From Dysgonomonas sp. UBA5412 (lineage in GTDB: Bacteria > Bacteroidota > Bacteroidia > Bacteroidales > Dysgonomonadaceae): DNA of 64,000 bases. The notes beneath the pieces are model-generated. The model did no database searches and had not been told where the DNA came from. It worked only from the letters and a program-made list of their open reading frames with translations. The DNA lies in NCBI GenBank assembly GCA_002409595.1, contig DHNQ01000019.1, positions 1 through 64,000 on the forward strand, in the 5' to 3' direction. Of the stretch, positions 36,596 through 45,605 are shown in pieces. The position numbers and the translations under genes are program-made. Each line of letters opens with the position of its first letter. Position 1 is the stretch's first letter.

Positions 36596-36618
36596 AGTTA
36601 AAATGAGACAGTAAACGA

Positions 36619-37905
36619 ATGAAAAATTTATTTCGAAAATTAAAAAAAGATTATAATACAATAAATCCAAAACAAAAATCGGGATTATTGGAAGTAATGA
36701 AATATATCGGCCCGGGACTGCTTGTTACAGTAGGGTTTATAGATCCCGGCAATTGGGCATCGAATTTTGCTGCCGGATCGGAGTTTGGATATACACTCCT
36801 TTGGGTAGTTACCTTATCCACAATAATGTTGATCATTTTGCAACACAATGTAGCACATCTTGGTATTGTCACTGGATTGTGTCTGTCAGAGGCAGCCAAT
36901 AAGTATCTGCCCCGAAGCGGTTCGCGAATAGTCCTTTGGTCCGCCATCGGCGCATCAATATCTACCTCGCTCGCCGAAATACTAGGCGGGGCAATAGCCT
37001 TGAATATGTTGTTGGATATCCCTATCAAAGTGGGGGCTGTATTGGTTACTATATTTGTATCTATAATGATGTTTTCGAATTCGTATAAGAAAATAGAACG
37101 TTACATAATATTCTTTGTCTCCATCATAGGGCTATCTTTTATATACGAGTTGTTTCTTGTCGATATAAATTGGGGAGAGGCCGTTCACTCATGGGTAGTA
37201 CCGTCTATTCCCGAAGGGTCAATGCTCATTATAATGAGTGTATTGGGAGCGGTAGTAATGCCACACAATTTGTTTCTACATTCGGAAGTAATTCAAAGCC
37301 GTCAATGGAATCTGCAAGATGAAAAAGTAATCGAAAAACAACTGAAATACGAATTTTTTGACACTTTTTTTTCCATGCTCATCGGGTGGGCTATAAACAG
37401 CGCAATGATCTTGCTGGCAGCAGCTACATTTTTTCAGCAAAACATAATAGTGGACGATCTCCAGCAAGCACATTCTTTATTGCAGCCTTTACTGGGCAGT
37501 AATGCAGTTATCATATTTGCCATTGCCTTACTTTTGGCAGGCATATCTTCGTCTATGACATCGGGTATTGCAGCCGGATCTATATTTGCCGGTATGTACA
37601 ACGAGCCGTATAATATAAAAGACATCCATTCTCGCACCGGAGTATTTATTTCTCTGGGTGTCGCTTTACTTATTATCTTTATGATAGGCAATCCCTTTAA
37701 AGGGTTGATCATATCGCAAGCCATATTGAGTATGCAGCTTCCGATCACAGTCTTTTTGCAAGTAAGATTGACGTCTTCCAAAAAAGTAATGGGTAAATAT
37801 GCCAATAAGCCATGGACTAAAATATTGCTTTACAGCATTGCCTCGATAGTGACCTTCCTAAACATATTATTATTGGCAAGTTTCTTTATAGACATCAGGA
37901 TGTAA
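36619..37905 (+). CDS. mntH: Nramp divalent metal transporter
   Basis: Proton-coupled Mn2+/Fe2+ importer. 428 residues, eleven membrane helices. The metal-binding DPGN in helix 1 (GFIDPGNWAS) and the MPHN in helix 6 (VVMPHNLFLHS) are intact, so activity is likely. It is divergent from zupT. Confidence 0.93.
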   Translation: MKNLFRKLKKDYNTINPKQKSGLLEVMKYIGPGLLVTVGFIDPGNWASNFAAGSEFGYTLLWVVTLSTIMLIILQHNVAHLGIVTGLCLSEAANKYLPRSGSRIVLWSAIGASISTSLAEILGGAIALNMLLDIPIKVGAVLVTIFVSIMMFSNSYKKIERYIIFFVSIIGLSFIYELFLVDINWGEAVHSWVVPSIPEGSMLIIMSVLGAVVMPHNLFLHSEVIQSRQWNLQDEKVIEKQLKYEFFDTFFSMLIGWAINSAMILLAAATFFQQNIIVDDLQQAHSLLQPLLGSNAVIIFAIALLLAGISSSMTSGIAAGSIFAGMYNEPYNIKDIHSRTGVFISLGVALLIIFMIGNPFKGLIISQAILSMQLPITVFLQVRLTSSKKVMGKYANKPWTKILLYSIASIVTFLNILLLASFFIDIRM

Positions 37906-37947
37906 GGAAATTTATTATCTTTATACACTCATTAAAAATTATAGATT

Positions 37948-38406
37948 ATGAAAAAAATTATAGTTTTTGTAGTTCTATGTGGTCTGATTATTACAGCCAA
38001 CACTAGTTGCAACTCGAAATCGAAGACGGACGGCAATACGGAAACGACTGCTGTTGATCAAACCTCTAAGGAACCGGCTCAGAAGAAATATATAGAATTG
38101 GCTAAGGAAACAAATAAGAAGATGCCTATGCCGATTCCCGGTGGAATAAGAATGGATAAGACAGAAGCTTTATCTAAGACTGAATTTAAATTCTATTATA
38201 CTTTCACCAAAGCTCCAGCCGTATCGGCAGAAGAATTTATCAGAAGTACCAAGCCTGCTCTAACGCTTGGATTACAAACCGTAAAAGGTGACGACTTGGA
38301 TATGTTCAAAAAAGATAAGATGAATCTGATATATGCTTACTATACAATGGATGGAAAGCTTTTTGCAGAAATCAGGCTCACTCCCGAAGATTATATTAAC
38401 GATTAA
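37948..38406 (+). CDS. Small lipoprotein, unknown function
   Basis: 152 residues. The N-terminal MKKIIVFVVLCGLIITANTSC looks like a lipoprotein signal with Cys21. A low-complexity Ser/Thr/Lys linker is followed by a compact domain with FYYTFTKAPAVSAEEFI and YYTMDGKLFAEIRLTPEDY. The family is not recognised. It lies 42 bp after mntH and 17 bp before the Dabb gene, in one orientation, so the whole run from mntH to the alkylation-repair gene may be one transcript. Confidence 0.7.
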   Translation: MKKIIVFVVLCGLIITANTSCNSKSKTDGNTETTAVDQTSKEPAQKKYIELAKETNKKMPMPIPGGIRMDKTEALSKTEFKFYYTFTKAPAVSAEEFIRSTKPALTLGLQTVKGDDLDMFKKDKMNLIYAYYTMDGKLFAEIRLTPEDYIND

Positions 38407-38423
38407 AAAAATATACAGCTATT

Positions 38424-38723
38424 ATGGTAAAGCACATAGTAATGTGGAAGCTAAAAGAAGAAGCTCACGGCAATGATAAAGCAACAAATGCAAAATTGAT
38501 AAAGGAAAAACTTGAAGCCCTGAACGGAAAAATAGACGGACTACTGAAAGTAGAAGTCGGTGTTGATTTTCTGGGAGGGGGCAATTTTGATGTTGTTCTT
38601 TATTCTGAACTATCAAAAAAAGAGGATTTGGATACTTACCAAAACCATCCTTTGCATCAGGCAATATTGCCTTTTATAAAAGAAGCGGTTGTAGACAGAA
38701 AAGCAGTAGACTACGAAGTATAA
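38424..38723 (+). CDS. Dabb (stress-responsive A/B barrel) family protein
   Basis: 99 residues, a single dimeric alpha-beta-barrel domain: VKHIVMWKLKEEA at the start, a central LLKVEVGVDFLGGGNFDVVLYSEL strand pair (hallmark of the Dabb family) and HPLHQAILPFIKE near the end. Function in bacteria is undefined. It is tightly followed by the DNA-alkylation-repair-like gene (7 bp). Confidence 0.85.
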   Translation: MVKHIVMWKLKEEAHGNDKATNAKLIKEKLEALNGKIDGLLKVEVGVDFLGGGNFDVVLYSELSKKEDLDTYQNHPLHQAILPFIKEAVVDRKAVDYEV

Positions 38724-38730
38724 GCAAAGG

Positions 38731-39399
38731 ATGTATCAAGATATAATAAAAGATATGCGCACGCGCTGCCGAATGGGCATGAATGGCGTGGCATCGACAA
38801 GTATGCGCCAACGTGGGCTAGATTACAAAGTTAATTTCGGGCTATCAATTCAGCAAATTAAAGAATTGGCATCTCGCTACGATGCTAATGCTGAGCTTGC
38901 CGAAACTCTATGGAAAGAAAATACAAGAGAACTAAAAATATTAGCCACACACTTATATCCGGTTGATGCCTTTACACGAGAGAAAGCTGACGAATGGGTG
39001 AAGGCAATACCTAATCAGGAAATAAGGGAACAAGCGTGTGCAAACCTCTTTCAAAATCTGGCATTCGCTACTGAAGCAGCTACTACATGGAGCAACAACC
39101 CAAACTCTGAGGTACGAGCTACGGGATATTGGCTTTTAGCACGTTTGCTTTTAACCAAAAAGGCAGATTCGGCTTTACGCCCAGAATCTTTATCTCTTAT
39201 ATGGGAAGATGTGATATCGGAAGATACATTTCTCAGAAATGCTGCACTATTGGCTCTTAAACAAATAGGGCGACAAGCGGAAAACACAGCAAATGATATT
39301 TTACATAGATTATCTATATACAAAGATGATCCCGATCCGATGAAGCAAGAAATATATAATGCGATGGATTTTGAATTCGATTATTTCTTTAATAAATAA
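38731..39399 (+). CDS. DNA alkylation repair (AlkC/AlkD-superfamily) HEAT-like protein
   Basis: 222 residues of helical HEAT-like repeats. The patterns FGLSIQQIKELA, LWKENTRELKILATHLY and FLRNAALLALKQIG are typical of the AlkD-superfamily, some of whose members are DNA glycosylases removing 3- or 7-alkylpurines. Whether the catalytic Asp is kept cannot be confirmed by eye. It is the last gene of the small cluster with the Dabb protein. Confidence 0.75.
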   Translation: MYQDIIKDMRTRCRMGMNGVASTSMRQRGLDYKVNFGLSIQQIKELASRYDANAELAETLWKENTRELKILATHLYPVDAFTREKADEWVKAIPNQEIREQACANLFQNLAFATEAATTWSNNPNSEVRATGYWLLARLLLTKKADSALRPESLSLIWEDVISEDTFLRNAALLALKQIGRQAENTANDILHRLSIYKDDPDPMKQEIYNAMDFEFDYFFNK

Positions 39400-39431
39400 A
39401 AATGAGTTAGGAAAATACTTTCCTAACTCAT
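39399..39431 (-). terminator. Terminator of the TonB-receptor gene
   Basis: A perfect 13-bp stem ATGAGTTAGGAAA/TTTCCTAACTCAT (39402-39414 with 39419-39431) is followed, on the minus strand, by a T run. Confidence 0.75.
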
Positions 39432-39462
39432 CTAAAATATTTCGGATTTATCTATTATAAAT

Positions 39463-41679
39463 CTACTTACCTAAAGTATATCTGAATCCGACATAAAATT
39501 TGCGACCCATAGTAGGCCCCCAGACCATAGTCGCATCAAAATCGCTACTAAATGGATTGTCGGCAGAAACAATAGGGTTCTTTTGTTTGAAGTCCGTTAT
39601 ATTCTCTGCTCCTGCATATACACTCCAAGTTCGAAAATTCTTTGTAATTTGAGCATTGAGGATTGTAAAGGCATCAAACCGTTTGTCCCACAATGGATTC
39701 TCGGCATTGGGTGTAGGCATACGCCCTCCTCCATTAAACTGAGCAGTAAGATCAAACACCCATTTTTTCAAAGGGGTTTCGTAAGAGCCGCTAACCATCG
39801 CTTTATAGTCGCTAACCAAAGGCTTCTTCATCAGTTTACCTCCATATTCAGTCTTTACATTCATCCAGCGGTAAGCCCCTAATATATTGAAACCCTTGAA
39901 CAAAGGATAGGATACTTCTACCTGAAAGCTATTAGCATAAGACTTGCCATCCAAGTTGTAGAACTTTACAGCATGCGGATCGGAATCTACATCGGTTACT
40001 ACCTGATTATCAAAATCAGTCCGATACCATTCGGCTGACACAGTAAGCTCTTCTCCTCTGACAGGAATATAGAAGGAAACGCTTGCTCCGTAATTCCATG
40101 CAGACTCTTGAGCCAGATTGGAAGCTATTTCCAACTTACGGCTACTGGCAAGATAGAAGCTATTTTCGGGCATTACAAAAACTGTACGATATCCTTTACC
40201 TGCCGAGGCTCTCATATTAACCCATGGTTGAGGCATATACTTCAAATGCAAACGAGGAGTTACAAAAGCCTTCTTGTGCAAGGAACTATAATCGGTGCGT
40301 AGACCGGCAAGGGCAATAAACTTATCATCTTTATTAAAGGTATATTGAACATATCCTCCGGTAACAGTTTCTTCATTTGGCTGATCGGTGATCGGTTGAG
40401 CCAGATAAAGAGATTGATTATATTTATCCCAATTCATACTCACTCCGGCACTCAATTGATTCATCTTGCCAAGACCTGTTTCATACATTAACGAAGCATA
40501 CAAATTGCTTCCATATACATTATATTTATTGGCAGCATATTGCGACTTCTGATCGTGATAAGAGCCGGTAAAGATAAGGGCTACATTACCGTTCCTATCT
40601 TCTGCCTCATCCACAATGTAAGAGTTCTTTGTATAGAACTCTCCTCGGTTAGTATTCACAGATATCTCATACGGATTATCCTTATTCACAGCAGAAGGTG
40701 TCAGCGTATGCATTGTCTGTCCACTAGTACGATAATCTTGCAACACTTTAAAGCCAAACTGAGAAGCATATCGTCCCGACATATAATGCCAACGATTCAT
40801 TACATTGAACTGATGCTTCTTTGGGGAATCTAAAAAGCCATCATTATTATCGTCGTGTGATGCAGTCTCATTAGAGTAATGTAGAAAAAGCCCTGTATTC
40901 AATTTATCATTCAATATAAGAGAAGCATCAGCATTCGCCTCATATCGTCCGGCATCACTGGCAAACACGTTTAAGCTCAAAGGCTCTGTTCCATTCGGTT
41001 TTTTATACTCAACATTCATCTGGCCGGTTATAGATTCGTATCCATTCTTTACAGATGCAGCACCTTTGGAGATTTGAATACTTTCCATCCAAGGACCGGG
41101 AATATAGTCTAAGCCATAAATAGAAGCCGGACCTCGTAAATTAGGATAGTTCTCAGTCATCGTTTGCACATACGTTCCCGCCAAGCCTAACAGTTGAATT
41201 TGCTTTGCTCCGGTTACAGCATCACTAAACGAAACGTCTACCGAGGGATTTGTTTCGAAGCTCTCGGATAGATTACAGCAAGCTGCCCGATGCAGTTCCT
41301 TGGTAGTTATCTTTTCGGAATGGAGTAAGCTGGTACGTGATTTTATAGTTCCCGGAGGGGTCTTTTCTATTACCACTTCGCCGAGTTCATTATCTTCTTC
41401 TAATGTTATGGTTTGAAGATCATTGAAAGAGTGAATATGAACTACCTTATTCTTAAAACCAATATAATTAACTTCCAACATATGATCTTTATGCGGTGTT
41501 CCAGAGATTTCGAAATAACCTTCATCATTCGTAATGACAACATCTTTTGTGTTTTCCCAAAACACATTTGCCCCTATCAAGGGCTGTTTTTGGCTATCAA
41601 AGACATAGCCTTTCAGCACTCCTTTTGCAAACAAAAGAGGTGAGAATAAAAGTGAGATAAATAAAAATATAGTTTTCAT
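39463..41679 (-). CDS. TonB-dependent receptor, probable metal (copper-type) uptake
   Basis: 738-residue outer-membrane beta-barrel. A signal peptide is followed by a carboxypeptidase-regulatory-like beta-sandwich (about 22-100, GYVFDSQKQPLIGANVFW), a TonB plug (about 115-240) and a 22-stranded barrel, ending in the typical aromatic C-terminus (YVGFRYTLGK). A TonB box is not obvious. Directly upstream is a Cys-rich HYC_CC_PP-like protein, which in Bacteroidetes often accompanies copper-type receptors, so a metal substrate is inferred. The two genes are 86 bp apart. Confidence 0.88.
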   Translation of the reverse strand: MKTIFLFISLLFSPLLFAKGVLKGYVFDSQKQPLIGANVFWENTKDVVITNDEGYFEISGTPHKDHMLEVNYIGFKNKVVHIHSFNDLQTITLEEDNELGEVVIEKTPPGTIKSRTSLLHSEKITTKELHRAACCNLSESFETNPSVDVSFSDAVTGAKQIQLLGLAGTYVQTMTENYPNLRGPASIYGLDYIPGPWMESIQISKGAASVKNGYESITGQMNVEYKKPNGTEPLSLNVFASDAGRYEANADASLILNDKLNTGLFLHYSNETASHDDNNDGFLDSPKKHQFNVMNRWHYMSGRYASQFGFKVLQDYRTSGQTMHTLTPSAVNKDNPYEISVNTNRGEFYTKNSYIVDEAEDRNGNVALIFTGSYHDQKSQYAANKYNVYGSNLYASLMYETGLGKMNQLSAGVSMNWDKYNQSLYLAQPITDQPNEETVTGGYVQYTFNKDDKFIALAGLRTDYSSLHKKAFVTPRLHLKYMPQPWVNMRASAGKGYRTVFVMPENSFYLASSRKLEIASNLAQESAWNYGASVSFYIPVRGEELTVSAEWYRTDFDNQVVTDVDSDPHAVKFYNLDGKSYANSFQVEVSYPLFKGFNILGAYRWMNVKTEYGGKLMKKPLVSDYKAMVSGSYETPLKKWVFDLTAQFNGGGRMPTPNAENPLWDKRFDAFTILNAQITKNFRTWSVYAGAENITDFKQKNPIVSADNPFSSDFDATMVWGPTMGRKFYVGFRYTLGK

Positions 41680-41765
41680 AAGATTCTTTTGATTCTAAAA
41701 TAAATACAAATACAGAACGAGCCACATATCTATTGATATACAGCAAATTGCAAATATTTATTGAA

Positions 41766-42230
41766 TCAAATAATGAGAATCCGTATAAGGGATAAATAAT
41801 CTCTGGGAGGAATATCCGGAGGAGATTTAAAATGAATAAAGTTGTCTGCGGCTTCTATTGTCTGAAAAAGGATTGAACCTTGCATAACAAAGAAGGCATC
41901 TGTTATCCATACAACCGGGGTAGATACATGGGGACGAAACGACGAAGCGTCTATATCGGCAGACACACGCGATGGTGCGCAATGAGAATCTTGTGCATAT
42001 GCCAACTTATCACAATCCGTAGCCGTATCTTTATCAGCAATGGCACAACAAGAGACATTCTCTTCGTGGCGAAGCGAAGCCTGTTCGCAACAAGTATGAT
42101 GTTCTGTAATAAATAAGGTTTGCCCTCCACAAGAATCACAACAAAAATCTATAACAGTAACTCCTGTACCTGTAAGGAACACTGTTACTGCCAAAATTGA
42201 CATTGTGAGTATTTGAACAAACTTTTTCAT
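41766..42230 (-). CDS. Cys-rich HYC_CC_PP-like exported protein
   Basis: 154 residues with an N-terminal hydrophobic signal (MKKFVQILTMSILAVTVFL). The mature part is rich in Cys and His: VIDFCCDSC, EHHTCCEQ, VSCCAI. It ends in a Pro-rich tail with SPPDIPPRDYLSL. The CC pairs and PP tail match the HYC_CC_PP family found beside TonB receptors of Bacteroidetes. Likely a periplasmic or surface metal-binding partner (copper is the natural guess from the thiol pairs). Confidence is good for exported and Cys-rich, moderate for the family name. Confidence 0.7.
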   Translation of the reverse strand: MKKFVQILTMSILAVTVFLTGTGVTVIDFCCDSCGGQTLFITEHHTCCEQASLRHEENVSCCAIADKDTATDCDKLAYAQDSHCAPSRVSADIDASSFRPHVSTPVVWITDAFFVMQGSILFQTIEAADNFIHFKSPPDIPPRDYLSLIRILII

Positions 42231-42238
42231 CGCAGAGG

Positions 42239-42246
42239 CAAAGTTA
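42239..42246 (-). promoter_or_regulatory. Candidate -7 element very close to the HYC_CC_PP gene start
   Basis: On the minus strand TAACTTTG matches TAnnTTTG only 8 bp before the start codon, so any mRNA would be nearly leaderless. Confidence 0.3.
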
Positions 42247-42310
42247 AGAATTGTTCTAAATAATTCAGGTATTCATTTTATTTTTTTTAGATTTATTTCA
42301 AATAATAGAA

Positions 42311-42350
42311 ATAGCTGAGTTTCAATTCATCAGAATTAGAACTCAGCTAT
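42311..42350 (-). terminator. Hairpin after the FAD/4Fe-4S dehydrogenase gene
   Basis: An 11-bp stem ATAGCTGAGTT/AACTCAGCTAT (42311-42321 with 42340-42350), with an inner AATTC/GAATT, is followed on the minus strand by a weakly T-rich tract. Confidence 0.55.
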
Positions 42351-42382
42351 AACAAATGTCTATTATATAATATTCAAAACCC

Positions 42383-45208
42383 TTATTGGGTCACCTCATC
42401 AATGAGATAGAATATTGATTTAAAGTTAATATCGCTATATTCGCTCATACCTATTTCGCAAGTACGGCTAGTGGAATATCCATCTTTGCAATCTGCCGGA
42501 ATCTGTTCATTCAAATGCCTTTGTCCATGAGCATTCAGTTCGGGATAAGTAAACCCTCTATCACCGGCAAAGCCACAACAGTTAGTTTCTACAAATGCGA
42601 CCTCTTTAGAACATTTTTTAGCCAACTCCAGCAACTTATGCTCCATACCGATCTTCTTTACTGAACAAACCGGGAATACGGTAACGATATCACGTGGATG
42701 TTTTACTTCTAACTTTGGCATTACAAATTCGAGCATGAACTCAACAGGATCGTATATTTTCAGATTCTTATTTTGATAAGCTTCATGGAATGTGTAGAAA
42801 CAAGGGCTCATATCAAACAAAACGGGATATTTTCCATTCTCAGAAGCTTTCAGCAATGCTGCTTCCAATTCATTCGATTTGCGAGTACCTTCTTCTTTCA
42901 GTCCTTTACTACTGAATGCCATACCACAACATAAACTGTTTATGCCTTCGGGATAGATAATCGTAAAGCCTGCACGTTGAAGCAGTTCTTTCGTTTTTTG
43001 AGTAAGTTCGACATCTCCTTTTTCATAGCCTTTCGATTTACCCATCGTCCTATTGATACATGACGGGAAATAGACAACCTTGTGTTCTGCATTAGGATTT
43101 ACAATCGCATCTTTTATTTTATGTGCCCCTTTAGGCATATCCTTGTTCCATTTGGGAATAGTTTTGAATGACGCACTACGCATTGTGGAAGCGATCGCCC
43201 CCATAAGATTATCGCCCAACATGGAATGAAAGAAATCTACGAAATCGAGTCCGCCACGCATTAACGCGGTAGTACCTGCCATGTGGTTTCCGATATATGA
43301 GGCTACGCTTTTTGCTGTATCCGAAGCTTCGGTATGACGCAAGTCTTTTATAAATTTACCGGTATCTATCTTAACGGGACATACGAGTCCGCAAAGCCCA
43401 TCAGTTGCACAGGTTTCGTTTGAATAATATTTTGCATCGTGCAGCATTTGCTTCAATCGTGATGTATCTGCTCCTACAAATTTCAATCGCGATATTTCTC
43501 GTGCGATAACAATACGTTGACGAGGCGACAAGGTAAGTCCTTCGGCTACACAGTTAGGCTCGCAAAAGCCACATTCCATACATTTGTCTACAATCTCATT
43601 GACTGCCGGCAAAGGTTTAAGATTTTCAAGATGAACTTTTGGGTTGTCGTTAATAACAACTCCGGGATTAATTAAATGATATGGATCGAATATATTCTTT
43701 ATCCTCACCATAATTTTATAGGCTGTTTCTCCCCACTCCATTTCCACAAATGGAGCCATATTACGCCCAGTACCATGCTCAGCCTTCAAAGAGCCATCGA
43801 ATCGATTGACTACAATATCAGCCAAAGCATCCATCATATCGGCATAGCGCTGCACTTCGCTAGGTGTATTGAAGTCTTGAGAAAAGACCAAATGGAAGTT
43901 ACCATCTAAGGCATGTCCATACAGAACAGCATCGGCGTAACCGGATTTCTTGAACAAGTCTTTCAAGGCAATACAAGCCTCGCCTAATTTGTCGATCGGG
44001 AAGGCAACATCCTCTATCAAGCATGTTGTACCCGTTTTGCGCAGACCGCCGATAGAAGAAAGCAAGCCTTTACGCGCTTTCCAATTGAAGTTATATTCTT
44101 TAGGATCTGATGTAAATTTATATGGCTGTAATGTTTGAATAGATTCGATAGTTTTACGGATAGTAGCTTCCTTACCGTCCATTTCCTCTTGTGTATCTCC
44201 TTGAATCTCGACTAATAGCAAGCATGCCGTTTCGGGTAGAGTCTTAAAATAAGCCGGAGCTTCGGGGTCGTCCTCTATAGAACGAATTGAGTCACGGTCT
44301 AGTAATTCGACTGCGGACACCGGAGTTTTCTTCAACATGGGAACTACCGCACAGGCTGTCTCTATTGTTTCGTATATCATCAGCGTACAAGCTTTGTATT
44401 TCTCGTCTACTACAGTATTATATGTAATATCGGAGATGAAAGCCAATGTACCTTCTGAGCCAATCAAGAGATGCTTTATGATATCAATCGGGTCTTCATA
44501 ATCAACTAAGGCATTGATACTATATCCGGTTGTGTTTTTTATTTTAAACTTGTGCTTAATACGTTCCGACAAAGACGGGTCAGCTTTAATTTCGTCTCTC
44601 AGAGCTTCTATCTCTTTAATTATAGCGGGATGTTTTTCCTTAAATTCTTTTTTAGAAGCCTCGTCTGCCGTATCCAATATTGTGCCATCGTATAACACGA
44701 TTCTAATGTCGGCGATTGTCTTATATGAGTTCTGGTCTGTTCCACAACACATTCCACTTGCATTATTAGCAGCAATACCTCCTATCATACATGCGTTTAT
44801 GGATGCAGGATCAGGTCCGATTTTACGACCAAATGGTTTCAAAAATATATTAGCCCTTGCTCCTACTATTCCGGGTTGTAGTTTGATCTTGGTTGCATTT
44901 TCATCCAAGATCGTATATTTGCGCCATTCGTGAGAGGCTACCATGAGCACAGAGTCAGTCAATGCTTGCCCCGAAAGGCTTGTACCGGCAGCTCTATAAG
45001 TGACAGGGATGTTGAGACGACCGCTATGGCTAATTACCGCAACAGCTTCTTCTTCGTTATGCACCTGCACCACGATTTTGGGGATAAGGCGATAGAAACT
45101 CGCATCCGTTCCATAAGCTAATAGCTGTAAAGGATTTGTAACAATTCTTTTTTCAGGAATTATTTTTAACAACTCGGCTTTTAATTGCTGATAATTAGGA
45201 GGTAACAT
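42383..45208 (-). CDS. FAD-linked oxidase / 4Fe-4S dehydrogenase, D-lactate (glycolate-oxidase-type) dehydrogenase
   Basis: 941 residues, a fusion of GlcD-like and GlcF-like parts. The N-terminal VAO-type FAD domain (about 35-270, TYRAAGTSLSGQAL) and FAD-oxidase C-terminal domain (about 275-530) are followed by two ferredoxin-type clusters: CMECGFCEPNC from Cys543, and CATDGLCGLVCP near residue 600. A heterodisulfide-reductase-like CCG domain carries LCCGMAFSS and NCCGFAGDRG. It oxidises D-lactate or another 2-hydroxy acid, passing electrons to quinone or a carrier. Single gene; the terminator hairpin follows. Confidence 0.88.
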   Translation of the reverse strand: MLPPNYQQLKAELLKIIPEKRIVTNPLQLLAYGTDASFYRLIPKIVVQVHNEEEAVAVISHSGRLNIPVTYRAAGTSLSGQALTDSVLMVASHEWRKYTILDENATKIKLQPGIVGARANIFLKPFGRKIGPDPASINACMIGGIAANNASGMCCGTDQNSYKTIADIRIVLYDGTILDTADEASKKEFKEKHPAIIKEIEALRDEIKADPSLSERIKHKFKIKNTTGYSINALVDYEDPIDIIKHLLIGSEGTLAFISDITYNTVVDEKYKACTLMIYETIETACAVVPMLKKTPVSAVELLDRDSIRSIEDDPEAPAYFKTLPETACLLLVEIQGDTQEEMDGKEATIRKTIESIQTLQPYKFTSDPKEYNFNWKARKGLLSSIGGLRKTGTTCLIEDVAFPIDKLGEACIALKDLFKKSGYADAVLYGHALDGNFHLVFSQDFNTPSEVQRYADMMDALADIVVNRFDGSLKAEHGTGRNMAPFVEMEWGETAYKIMVRIKNIFDPYHLINPGVVINDNPKVHLENLKPLPAVNEIVDKCMECGFCEPNCVAEGLTLSPRQRIVIAREISRLKFVGADTSRLKQMLHDAKYYSNETCATDGLCGLVCPVKIDTGKFIKDLRHTEASDTAKSVASYIGNHMAGTTALMRGGLDFVDFFHSMLGDNLMGAIASTMRSASFKTIPKWNKDMPKGAHKIKDAIVNPNAEHKVVYFPSCINRTMGKSKGYEKGDVELTQKTKELLQRAGFTIIYPEGINSLCCGMAFSSKGLKEEGTRKSNELEAALLKASENGKYPVLFDMSPCFYTFHEAYQNKNLKIYDPVEFMLEFVMPKLEVKHPRDIVTVFPVCSVKKIGMEHKLLELAKKCSKEVAFVETNCCGFAGDRGFTYPELNAHGQRHLNEQIPADCKDGYSTSRTCEIGMSEYSDINFKSIFYLIDEVTQ

Positions 45209-45605
45209 GGCAGTATATTTTAGTTAATCTTATTGTTTGACAGAAAACAAATGCAAGATATAAAAGATATCCGACATATTATGCGTTTTTTATATTTTAG
45301 TTTCCATCCATTTATTGAGGTTTTATTCGCCTGACAAGACAAAGCCAAAACTCTTTCTATGCTGATGAACAAAGTATATTATGAACCCTCCACTGATGAT
45401 ACTATACACCATCTGAAGGGTTGGACAAGTCATATTCTTATCATTAAGATATGGAAGGCACAGACATAAGGATAAAAAATCTAAAAGGCGGAAATTCCAC
45501 CTTAATTAATTCTATAAATACAATAAAAAAGACTATTTTTGTTGATCTCATTAGCAAACTAAATAACAAAATATATTATTCATTTTAATTAAATTAATAA
45601 GAACA
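45209..45605. other. 397-bp intergenic region before eno
   Basis: AT-rich, no coding sequence seen. It holds the 5' side of the minus-strand dehydrogenase gene, a weak hairpin AAGGCGG/CCACCTT (about 45485-45503) and a -7 element for eno. Confidence 0.5.
45534..45541 (+). promoter_or_regulatory. Candidate -7 element of eno
   Basis: TATTTTTG matches TAnnTTTG, 64 bp before the start codon. Confidence 0.4.

Noticed and set aside
36343..36618. yybP-ykoY manganese riboswitch or Fur box before mntH
   Set aside because: Neither the conserved loop sequences nor a GATAATGATAATC-like site is present.
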